Below are positions 45,902 to 53,153 of a DNA stretch of 64,000 nt, piece by piece. How positions within the stretch are numbered: the stretch's first letter is position 1; each line of letters begins with the position of its first letter. A program made the position numbers and the translations under genes. The stretch is taken from the NCBI GenBank assembly GCA_016218715.1, contig JACRDG010000032.1:310001-374000 (forward strand), read 5' to 3'. The notes beneath the pieces are model-generated. The model was not told the origin of the DNA. It worked only from the letters and a program-made list of their open reading frames with translations, and searched no databases. The DNA is from Desulfomonile tiedjei (GTDB taxonomy: Bacteria; Desulfobacterota; Desulfomonilia; Desulfomonilales; Desulfomonilaceae).

Positions 45902-46631
45902 GCGCGAGCGATACTCCCTTGCTGCCGAGATACGCCTCGACGACCTGCGGGTCGTTCACGACTTCGGAAGGTTTGCCCTCCGCGATCTTGGCGCCGTAGT
46001 TCAGCACAACGATCCGATCGGCAATCCCCATCACCGCGCGCATGATGTGTTCCACCACGATCATCGATTTTCCGGACTCGCGAATCTTGCGCAACAGATC
46101 GAGGGCTTCGTCGATTTCGTTCGGATTGAGACCCGCCATGTTTTCGTCCAGGAGCAACACCTGGGCTCGAGTAGCGAGGGCTTTGGCCAGCTCCAGCCTG
46201 CGTCGAGCCGGTACTGAGATGTCTCCGGAAAGTTTGTCGCTCTGATCCTCCAGCCCGACGAACTCGAGGACCTCTGCCGTCTCCCGTGCTGCTTCGGCCA
46301 TTCGCATCTGCCCGCCGTGGAGCGCCGCCACCAGGACATTCTCGAAGACGGTCATCGCACGGAACGGCTCCACGGTCTGCGATGTCTTGGCCATGCCCAG
46401 CCGGCATATCTGGTGCGGCTTCATGCCTGTGACGTCGCGCCCGTTGAAAACGATCCGTCCCTGAGTCGGCCGGTATAGGCCGATGATACAATTGAACAGC
46501 GTGGATTTGCCCGCGCCGTTCGGGCCGATCATGCCGAGCGCTTCTCCGCGGTTGAGGGCAAAACTCACCGTATGCACCGCAGAGAGCGCTCCGAAATTCT
46601 TCGTCACGTTGTCGCACTCGAGCAAAACCAT
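45873..46631 (-). CDS. livG: Branched-chain-type ABC transporter ATPase LivG
   Basis: 252 residues. Walker A IGPNGAGKSTLFN is normal. The signature region reads LSGDISVPARRRLELAKAL instead of the usual L-x-Y-G-x-x-R-x-L-E-I-A-R-A-L, and Walker B reads LLLDENMAGLNP with Asn in place of Pro. The Q-loop (GMAKTSQTVEPFRAMTVFEN) is also slightly unusual. The ATPase partner LivF is fully canonical, so the pair could be asymmetric. It starts 16 bases after livM. Confidence 0.88.
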   Translation of the reverse strand: MVLLECDNVTKNFGALSAVHTVSFALNRGEALGMIGPNGAGKSTLFNCIIGLYRPTQGRIVFNGRDVTGMKPHQICRLGMAKTSQTVEPFRAMTVFENVLVAALHGGQMRMAEAARETAEVLEFVGLEDQSDKLSGDISVPARRRLELAKALATRAQVLLLDENMAGLNPNEIDEALDLLRKIRESGKSMIVVEHIMRAVMGIADRIVVLNYGAKIAEGKPSEVVNDPQVVEAYLGSKGVSLAHESDGRGND

Positions 46632-46647
46632 GTACCGATCCGGAGGT

Positions 46648-47601
46648 TCAGATAAACCGTAGCCCCATTCGCTCCTTGAGGGTGCCCACGATCCCTCGCG
46701 GCATCACGAGAATGATCGCGATGATGATCACGCCCACCATGACGAGGTAGTATTCCACGAATGCCGTCCCCAGCACTTCGTAGATGATCGTCAAGAGTGC
46801 CGCTCCCACGATGGGTCCCAATAGGGTGCCCATGCCTCCGAGCAAGGTCATGATCACCATCTGCACGGTGTTGTGCACGTTGAATGCTGAGTCAGGGGTG
46901 ATGTATGTGATCCAGTACGCTTCGATGCCGCCGAAGATACCGAGAAAAAAAGCGCTGGTAACATAGGCGCGCAATTTTATGCCCGTGGTGTTCACCCCCG
47001 CGATCTCCGCCGCGGATTCCGCTTCGTGAATGGCCTTTAGGCCATAACCAAACTTGGAACGCTCGATGCCGTAATGGACCAACAGGACCGCCAGGGTCAC
47101 CGGAAGGAGGCAGTAGAAGAAAAACGTGTTGTCATGACCGCTTATCGGCAACGTGATGCCGTGACTCCCCTCGAAGAAGGAGACCCCGAACGTGCGGTCG
47201 AATTCGAGGCAAACCTGCTTCATGGTCTCGGCAAACGCGAACGTGGCAATGGCAAAATAGGCCCCCTTGAGATGTAGGGTCGGGATGCCGATGGGGAGCG
47301 CAACCAGAGCGGCCACAACCCCGGACAGGAGCGCGGAGGGGACAAACGGCAGGCCGTACTTGGTCATGGCAATCGCAGTGGCATATGAGCCAAGCCCAAA
47401 ATAAACCACCGGGCCGAAATCGATGTACCCGGTGTACCCACTCATGATGTTCCAGCATCCTGCCATGCCGATCCAGAGGAGCACCCCGCCTGCCACCCGC
47501 AAAGTGAACTCGGACGGGGTCAGCATCGGCATCAGGCCGACGAGCAGCGTCGCAGCAGCGAAACAAGTCCAGAATGTCCTCCCCGTGCTTCCTCTGTTCA
47601 C
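46648..47601 (-). CDS. livM: Branched-chain-type ABC transporter permease LivM
   Basis: About 317 residues with some ten membrane helices. Family motifs are GYTGYIDFGPVVYFGLGSY (about 55-73), GLKAIHEAESAAEIAGVN (EAA-like loop) and LLGGMGTLLGPIVGA. I use the GTG at 47601 (VNRGSTGRTFWTCF), directly before the first helix; the open frame runs back to a TTG at 47685 that overlaps livH, and those residues have no family resemblance. Confidence 0.88.
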   Translation of the reverse strand: MNRGSTGRTFWTCFAAATLLVGLMPMLTPSEFTLRVAGGVLLWIGMAGCWNIMSGYTGYIDFGPVVYFGLGSYATAIAMTKYGLPFVPSALLSGVVAALVALPIGIPTLHLKGAYFAIATFAFAETMKQVCLEFDRTFGVSFFEGSHGITLPISGHDNTFFFYCLLPVTLAVLLVHYGIERSKFGYGLKAIHEAESAAEIAGVNTTGIKLRAYVTSAFFLGIFGGIEAYWITYITPDSAFNVHNTVQMVIMTLLGGMGTLLGPIVGAALLTIIYEVLGTAFVEYYLVMVGVIIIAIILVMPRGIVGTLKERMGLRFI

Positions 47602-47659
47602 GGCAAACCCGCATCTTTCGGACCTGGCGTAATCCGGGTATCTCGCAGCACCCGCTCGC

Positions 47660-48532
47660 TCATGTTGCCATCCCTTTCCCGACAATTCCTGCAGGGCGCA
47701 CGATCAGCATTACGAAGAGCATCAGGAATGTGATGGCAACCGAAATCCCGGCACTCAAGTACGTCGCAGCGAGGGACTGGGCTACGCCGAGAATCGCGCC
47801 GCCCCAGAGGGCTCCGGGCATGTACCCCATCCCTCCCAGTACCACTACGCAAAAGGCCACGATGGTGTAATTCAATCCCATCTCCGGGAAAATGATCACG
47901 AACGGGCTGATGGACGCGCCTGCCAGCCCGGTTATCCCGGCCCCGATGCCGAATGTGACCGCATAGATCTCACGAACGTTAACCCCCATCAGCCGCGCCA
48001 CGTCTTTGTCCATAGCCGTGGCCCGGATGGCTCGACCGGTCTCCGTCCGGTCGAGGAAGAACCACAGGCCTGCGATGACCATCCCCGCGAGAAAGAACGT
48101 GATTAACCGAGCGTACGGGATGTTCAGCCCCCAAAAAGCCGCGTTCGCCCCCGAATACGATGTGGTGATGGACCTGAAATCGTGTGACCACATTTTCAAG
48201 GCCAGGTTCGCCACGATCAGGTGAATGCCGAAAGTGAGGATATAGCTCATGATGTGGGGCTGGTCGATCACCCGATTGATCACGTACTTCTGGATGAGGT
48301 ACCCGAACACGAACAGCAGTACCGTCGCGAACGGCAGCGATAGATAGGGATCGACATGAAAGCAGTCGAACATCCAGTACGACGTGAACGCCCCGAGCAT
48401 GATCAGCTCACCGTGAGCCAGGTTCACGACACCCATCACTCCGAAGATCAGGGAAAACCCCGCGGAGTAGGCTGCGTACACTCCTCCCAGGAGGAGTCCG
48501 TTGATCACTGCTTGAATGAATACGGTTTCCAT
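47660..48532 (-). CDS. livH: Branched-chain-type ABC transporter permease LivH
   Basis: 290 residues, about eight helices, METVFIQAVINGLLLGGVYA at the start and VVNLAHGELIMLGAF, RAIRATAMDKDVARLMGVN (EAA-like loop) and VVLGGMGYMPGALWGG as family marks. It is the first gene of the block livHMGF plus hydroxylase subunits, enamidase, reductase, UPF0280 and DUF1185, and it has its own promoter and putative operator upstream. Confidence 0.92.
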   Translation of the reverse strand: METVFIQAVINGLLLGGVYAAYSAGFSLIFGVMGVVNLAHGELIMLGAFTSYWMFDCFHVDPYLSLPFATVLLFVFGYLIQKYVINRVIDQPHIMSYILTFGIHLIVANLALKMWSHDFRSITTSYSGANAAFWGLNIPYARLITFFLAGMVIAGLWFFLDRTETGRAIRATAMDKDVARLMGVNVREIYAVTFGIGAGITGLAGASISPFVIIFPEMGLNYTIVAFCVVVLGGMGYMPGALWGGAILGVAQSLAATYLSAGISVAITFLMLFVMLIVRPAGIVGKGMAT

Positions 48533-48586
48533 GGCTCAGAATAGTACCGAACCTGATTGGGCGTTGGTGCGACAGCGGGTCTCTAA

Positions 48587-48603
48587 ATCAAGTATTCCTT
48601 AAC
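48587..48603. promoter_or_regulatory. Putative operator upstream of livH
   Basis: ATCAAG-TATTC-CTTAAC: one perfect half and one 4/6 half of the palindrome GTTAAG-N5-CTTAAC found at 50921-50937. It sits nine bases downstream of the -10 box of the liv promoter, where a bound protein would block transcription. Confidence 0.4.
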
Positions 48604-48612
48604 ACAGAAAGT

Positions 48613-48641
48613 ATTATTTAACCTCTCCTGCGGCCTGTCAA
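48613..48641 (-). promoter_or_regulatory. Sigma-70 promoter of the liv-nicotinate operon
   Basis: On the minus strand, TTGACA (48641-48636), 17 bases, AATAAT (48618-48613). The only strong promoter seen in front of the whole block from livH down to 37163. The leader to livH would be about 75 bases. Confidence 0.6.
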
Positions 48642-48723
48642 TCAAAATATGGATCCACGGAAAAATATTCCGAACCCTGAACAACCTGACCTCATCGGCC
48701 GAGAGTGAGGCAGGTATCGGGTT

Positions 48724-50205
48724 CTAAATCCACCGGGCTGTGACGGTCTTCTCGTCCAGAAAGAGCCGCATCGATGCCATCCTGCTCTTGGCCCCGCCCA
48801 AGAAGGACTTGCGCTTCGATCCTAGCGGGAAGAAGGCGTACGGCTGGGGCACGCCAACGTTGATGCCGACGTTGCCGACGACGACCTCGCGCGCGAACTT
48901 GCGCGCATTCCGGCCGCTGGCTGTCATGATGCAGGCGGAATGGCCGAGATCGGTCTTCGTGTTGATCCACTGGATGGCTTCGTCGAGACTCTGCGTCCGA
49001 ATCAGGCCGGCCACGGCACCGAAGGCCTCTTCTTTGGCGATCTCCATGTCCGGGTGGACGTTTTCGATAATGGTCGGACCCATGAAAAAACCTTGGGACA
49101 ATTCCGGACCCAGAATGCGGCCGTCGTGCACCATGGTCGCGCCTTCGGCCAAGCCGCGTTCGACCCACGATCGGACTTTTTCCCGACCTTCGGCGGTGCA
49201 GTACGGGCCCAGGTCGGTAGATTGCTCGAGGCCGTAACCCAGCCTCATGTTCCCGACTTCTTCAACGAACCGTTGCTTGAATTCGTCGTATACGTCTCCG
49301 ACGACCATCAGGTTGTCCGAACCGAGGCAGCGCTGGCCGGTCATGCCGAAACATCCCTGACGAACAAAGGGAATGATAGCCTTTACGTCTGCGTCGGGCA
49401 TGATTACGACGCTGTTCTTGCCATTGCCGTTGATGGAGGAGTTCTTGCCGAGTTCGCCGCACAGCTTGAAGAGCTCCCAGCCTGCGCTGGTAGAACCGAT
49501 GAAACCGAGGCCCCGGATTTCCGGCTGCCGGAGAATGAACTTGTTGATCTCCCGTCCGCCGTGGACCATATTGATTGCCCCTTTGGGCCAACCCGCGTCC
49601 AAGGCAGCCCGGCACACGTACTCGGCAGCGACGGGGTCCTGTCGGCTGGGGCTGACCACCACCGAACAGCCCGCGGCGAGCGCATAGGGAACGAAGGAGG
49701 ACCATGCGTGCATCGGGATGTTCCCCGGCGTGACGATAAGAAAAGCGCCCATGGGCTCCCAGGTCAACCACATGTCGATCCCGTTGGCAAGCTCGTCGAG
49801 GTGCTCATTCCGGGCGACCAAGCCGTAGGCTGCCGAACAGGCTGATTCGATGTTCTCGATCACCCGCCGCACCGAGCCCACTGACTCCTTGATCGTCCGG
49901 CCGTGGTCTTGTGTCAGGACCCGGGTCAGTTCGTCAAAATGTTCCTCAAATTTCTGGCGCATATCGAAGAGCATCCGGGCTCTTTCGCGTAACGGGATTC
50001 TCCTCATGGCTTCGAAACCCCGTTGGGCCGCTTCCACCGCGGCTCGAGCTTCTTCTCGGGTAGCAGTGGGAAACTCGGCGATGATCTCGCCGGTGGCCGG
50101 ATTGAGCGTCTCGTAGCTTTGGGTGGACTTGGACTCCACCCATTCGCCGTCAATCAGCAGCTTGAGTCTTCCGTAATGTCTCTTGACTTCGGGTAACAGA
50201 GCCAT
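48724..50205 (-). CDS. CoA-acylating aldehyde dehydrogenase, methylmalonate-semialdehyde dehydrogenase type
   Basis: 493 residues. Catalytic Cys in GMTGQRCLGS (about 280-289), NAD-site VTPGNIPMHAWSS (about 150-162) and FIGSTSAG. At the place where most aldehyde dehydrogenases have the general base Glu (E-L-G-G-K), this protein has INGNGKN, i.e. Asn, as in the CoA-dependent MmsA family (N-M-G-A-K-N). The C-terminal VGNVGINVGVPQPYAFFPLG and the ending EKTVTARW also follow MmsA. MmsA oxidises 2-methyl-3-oxopropanoate with CO2 loss to an acyl-CoA. 2-Formylglutarate has the same malonate-semialdehyde core, so conversion to glutaryl-CoA is inferred. AAGGAG precedes the ATG at 50205. Probably co-transcribed with the XRE regulator. 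Confidence 0.85.
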   Translation of the reverse strand: MALLPEVKRHYGRLKLLIDGEWVESKSTQSYETLNPATGEIIAEFPTATREEARAAVEAAQRGFEAMRRIPLRERARMLFDMRQKFEEHFDELTRVLTQDHGRTIKESVGSVRRVIENIESACSAAYGLVARNEHLDELANGIDMWLTWEPMGAFLIVTPGNIPMHAWSSFVPYALAAGCSVVVSPSRQDPVAAEYVCRAALDAGWPKGAINMVHGGREINKFILRQPEIRGLGFIGSTSAGWELFKLCGELGKNSSINGNGKNSVVIMPDADVKAIIPFVRQGCFGMTGQRCLGSDNLMVVGDVYDEFKQRFVEEVGNMRLGYGLEQSTDLGPYCTAEGREKVRSWVERGLAEGATMVHDGRILGPELSQGFFMGPTIIENVHPDMEIAKEEAFGAVAGLIRTQSLDEAIQWINTKTDLGHSACIMTASGRNARKFAREVVVGNVGINVGVPQPYAFFPLGSKRKSFLGGAKSRMASMRLFLDEKTVTARWI

Positions 50206-50342
50206 TTGCGTGGATCTCCTTCTCTGAACGGCCCGGAATTGGTCGGCCCGGTCGCTCTTACGTAATTCGTGAGAGGCCGACTCTAAACCACCCGGTCCCG
50301 CAGCTCTGGGGGCCGACGGAATCAGGCACGTAGCCGTCGGGA

Positions 50343-50897
50343 CTAAAACGTGGGAGGACTGATCACCCACACCACAATGGTTTCGCTTGATCCTGGATTG
50401 GTCCAGTTGTGAGGTTGGGAGGAACTGTAGTAGAAGCTCTCGTTTTCTTTGACCAAATGAGCGACCCCGTCCAGATCGATCTCCAGTTGCCCTTTGAGCA
50501 CAATGCCGAATTCCTCCCCCACGTGAGAGTACGATCCGTGGGAACCACCACCGGGTTGAATGATAGTGTAAAACGGATGCATGCGTTTATTCTTTGGATC
50601 GGCAATCATAGACCAAATTTCAGCGTTCCATCGATCCAGAGAAATGAGCACACGCTGGTCGGGTCTGACTACCACCGGCTCGTCAGGAACCGATTCCAGA
50701 AAGAGATCCGTTATCTTGGCTTGAAGCGCGTCTGCGATCTTTTTCAAACTCGCGATGGATGGCGAGACTTTCCCGTTTTCAATCTGTGACAAATACGCGC
50801 TGGAGCAGCGGGCTTTCTCGGCCAGCTGTTTGAGGGTCTGGTGATTGCTCAGACGACGTGCCCTGATTTTGGCACCGATGTCTAATTCCAACGGCAT
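50343..50897 (-). CDS. XRE-family regulator with C-terminal cupin domain
   Basis: 184 residues. HTH at about 8-62 (LKQLAEKARCSSAYLSQIENGKVSPSIASLKKIA read in two pieces) and a cupin_2 barrel at about 105-180 with GEEFGIVLKGQLEIDLDG and SSQPHNWTNPG. It is the likely local regulator of the nicotinate genes: it is divergent to none, precedes the aldehyde dehydrogenase on the same strand and has a palindromic operator overlapping its own start of transcription. The cupin may bind a pathway intermediate. Confidence 0.87.
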   Translation of the reverse strand: MPLELDIGAKIRARRLSNHQTLKQLAEKARCSSAYLSQIENGKVSPSIASLKKIADALQAKITDLFLESVPDEPVVVRPDQRVLISLDRWNAEIWSMIADPKNKRMHPFYTIIQPGGGSHGSYSHVGEEFGIVLKGQLEIDLDGVAHLVKENESFYYSSSQPHNWTNPGSSETIVVWVISPPTF

Positions 50898-50920
50898 GGA
50901 ATGCCTCTGTACCGGCAGAT

Positions 50921-50937
50921 GTTAAGCATCTCTTAAC
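50921..50937. promoter_or_regulatory. Palindromic operator at the XRE-cupin promoter
   Basis: GTTAAG-CATCT-CTTAAC, a perfect 6-5-6 palindrome, 24 bases upstream of the regulator start and six bases downstream of its -10 box. Position and symmetry suit autorepression by a dimeric XRE protein. Confidence 0.55.
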
Positions 50938-50943
50938 AAAAGA

Positions 50944-50970
50944 AGTATATCCTAAGATCTGTCGTGTCAA
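50944..50970 (-). promoter_or_regulatory. Sigma-70 promoter of the XRE-cupin gene
   Basis: On the minus strand TTGACA (50970-50965) is followed by TATACT (50949-50944) at 15 bases, or TACTTC at 17 bases. The -35 is perfect; the spacing of the better -10 is short, as may suit a regulated promoter. Confidence 0.45.
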
Positions 50971-51116
50971 GATTTTTTTCCTGAGCCACCCTCATCCCGC
51001 GATCTCGCAGGAAGGTTCTCCGCAAGCCCCCCAAGCGCCAACTTAAGGCCAAGTTGTTTTGTTGTCACACCAATTCGCGATTCAAATAGTGGTGCTGCCG
51101 ATGGGCTCTCCCGGGA

Positions 51117-51158
51117 GGTCTTCGGAGCGCAGTCAGGCTGTGTCGTTCGTAGCGGAGG
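51117..51158. repeat. Dispersed repeat, family D (copy 1)
   Basis: 42 bases here match 57711-57752 with four differences; the shared core is AGTCAGGCTGTG, one base, CGTTCGTAGCG. Both copies are intergenic. This copy lies in the 550-base gap between the regulator and the binding-protein gene, which otherwise holds the family C and B repeats. Confidence 0.75.
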
Positions 51159-51234
51159 AGGCCTCCCAGGAAAAGCCCGTGGCACGCTCTCGAACATTGC
51201 CTGTTGAAAAGCGAATTGGTATCAGTCACTGCGG

Positions 51235-51362
51235 AGAAGGCCGGAATCCGGCTACCCAACGCCCTCGGGACTCCGGCTTCGGCCGGGGTGACGTGGTTCT
51301 TCTGGAGGAAACTAGTTGAAATCGCAATGGAGTGTGCCGAAGGTTGGCGACTATCGGGGTCT
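51235..51362. repeat. Dispersed repeat, family C (copy 2)
   Basis: Moderately diverged copy of 12188-12312: GGCCGGAATCC, GGGGTGACGTGG, then AACTAGTTGAAATCGCAATG and a closing GGGG tract. In both places a family B hairpin is adjacent, so the two elements may form one composite unit. Confidence 0.6.
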
Positions 51363-51396
51363 GGGGAGAACTCTGATTTCCAAAGAGGTTCTCCCC
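51363..51396. repeat. Hairpin repeat, family B (copy 3)
   Basis: GGGGAGAACTCT and AGAGGTTCTCCCC pair over about 12 bp with one bulge. It stands 50 bases beyond the stop of the binding-protein gene (minus strand) and could act as its terminator. Confidence 0.6.
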
Positions 51397-51445
51397 ATGT
51401 TCCTTAATCTAAGAGCAAATCGTTATGAGTTGTGCGCTGTTGACT

Positions 51446-52669
51446 CTAGCGATCCTTCCACGGTTTGAACGGGAACCAGATCTTGGATTCCGCGAACTCC
51501 AACGGAAAGACGTTCATGAGCTTGCCATTCTGAATCTGGACCGCGACCGGCGGATGAGCCGCGGTAGCGCCGTCCTTGCCAAACTGGAGCTTTCCGTAGA
51601 AGGTCTCGAACGTCTTCTCGTGGAGTTTCTCCATGATGGCCTGCCGCTGTTCTTTGGTGAGAGGCGGTTTCAACTTCAGCTCCTGGAGCACCAACTGCTG
51701 GGCGACCGCTCCGCCGGCAGATGCTGCCTCGACGTAGTCGGGATAGCGCTTGAACTTCTCGAAGTAGAGACGGTTGAAGTCGCTGGCGCCCCCGAAGACC
51801 GGTCCTTTGTACGGCATATTGGGGGTCCACTCCGAGGCTGCGATGACAAATTCCGCGTCCCCCTTCAGATCTTCGATGAACTTGGGAACGGTCGGCCCGT
51901 AGCTAAAGGCAACCGCTTTCGGGCTGAAATCGATCTCTTTGAGGGCCTTCATGGTCTTCATGGCCACGAGGAGATGCGATCCGACGAGGAGCACGTCGGG
52001 ATTCTTCTGCTTCACCTTGAGGAGCAGCGAGTTGTAGTCCTGAAGCGACATGGGGAACAGCTCGAAATGCACGACCTCGATGCCGTTTTCCGCACAGTAT
52101 TTCTTGTATCCTTCACAGGCCAATGCGGTGAACAGGATATCCGCTCCGACGATTGCCGCGGTCTTGGGTTTGGGGTCGACCGCGCGGAAGATGTCCACGC
52201 AACCGCGGACTTCTTCAGTGGCCTTGCCGAGAGCCGAGAAGTAGTATTTGAAGCCCCGTTCGAACAATTTGTCGGAGCTGGCCCCGCCGCTGATCAGAGG
52301 ATACCCGTACTTCTCCGATACCGCACTCGCGGCAAAGACCTGGCTGCTGCCGAACCCGCCCAGGAGCAGATCGACCTTGTCGCTCACGATGAGCTGTTCG
52401 GTGAGCTTGGCAGTCGTAGCCGGCTCGCTCTTGTCGTCGTAGAAGATCAGCTCGACCGGGTGGCCGTTGATCCCTCCCTTGGCATTAACGGTCTCCTTCC
52501 AGAGCGTGTACGCGTCCTGAACCAGGCTGCCGTCTTTTCCGAACACCCCGGTGAGGGAAACGGCCACTCCGATCCGGAATGGTTGGGGTTGCTGGGCCTG
52601 AACGGTCATGCCGAGAAAGAGGCAGAACGCCAGGGTGATGTTTAACGCCACGATATACTTGCGGTACAT
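51446..52669 (-). CDS. Liv-type ABC transporter substrate-binding protein
   Basis: 407 residues. Signal peptide MYRKYIVALNITLAFCLFLG to about AQA (residue 26), then a type-1 periplasmic binding fold with FRIGVAVSLTGVFGKDGSLV, VNAKGGINGHPVELIFYDDK and LLGGFGSSQVFAASAVSEKY. AGGAGAG precedes the ATG at 52669. It most likely feeds the livHMGF transporter 3 kb away, the only Liv permease in the window, and thus would bind nicotinate or a similar acid (inference). Confidence 0.88.
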   Translation of the reverse strand: MYRKYIVALNITLAFCLFLGMTVQAQQPQPFRIGVAVSLTGVFGKDGSLVQDAYTLWKETVNAKGGINGHPVELIFYDDKSEPATTAKLTEQLIVSDKVDLLLGGFGSSQVFAASAVSEKYGYPLISGGASSDKLFERGFKYYFSALGKATEEVRGCVDIFRAVDPKPKTAAIVGADILFTALACEGYKKYCAENGIEVVHFELFPMSLQDYNSLLLKVKQKNPDVLLVGSHLLVAMKTMKALKEIDFSPKAVAFSYGPTVPKFIEDLKGDAEFVIAASEWTPNMPYKGPVFGGASDFNRLYFEKFKRYPDYVEAASAGGAVAQQLVLQELKLKPPLTKEQRQAIMEKLHEKTFETFYGKLQFGKDGATAAHPPVAVQIQNGKLMNVFPLEFAESKIWFPFKPWKDR

Positions 52670-53056
52670 CCATCTCTCCTTCCTGATGGTCACATGATGA
52701 GCGATGTACGGAGGGCCCAGGCTACCAGATCGCCCTCGGTTCCCCACGCACTGACATCCTCATCCGACGCAGATCCTTCCCCTCAGTTGGACAGGTCTCC
52801 ACGCGGTTCGGGCACATGACTCCGATTCCACCTGTGACGAGGCGGCGATGACCGAGGTCCGCGGAACAAACTATAACGGCATCGAGGCATGAGTCAACGC
52901 AATTGTGGAGACTTCCGACTCAATGAGACCTGCCCTTCTTACATTTCGGTAGCAGATCCCGGAAAAAATACATCCCTGTCGGTCCTCAGGTCGGCTTCGG
53001 GCGAACCGAAATAATTAACTCACAGGAATAACTGCATATTCCAGAGAAGACTTTTC

Positions 53057-53072
53057 TGGCATATGCTTTGCT
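53057..53072 (+). promoter_or_regulatory. Sigma-54 promoter (-24/-12)
   Basis: TGGCAT-ATGCT-TTGCT matches the TGGCAC-N5-TTGCA/T consensus with one change, and GG and GC are exactly ten bases apart. It lies 81 bases upstream of the sigma-54 activator gene. No clear upstream activator repeat was noticed in the remaining 380 bases of this gap. Confidence 0.65.
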
Positions 53073-53153
53073 GACCTGTTCACAACCCAGGCCGCGTTCA
53101 GCCGCACCGGCGGCTGCGAGGCCCACGGCATCACAATAAAGGCCTGCCATTGC

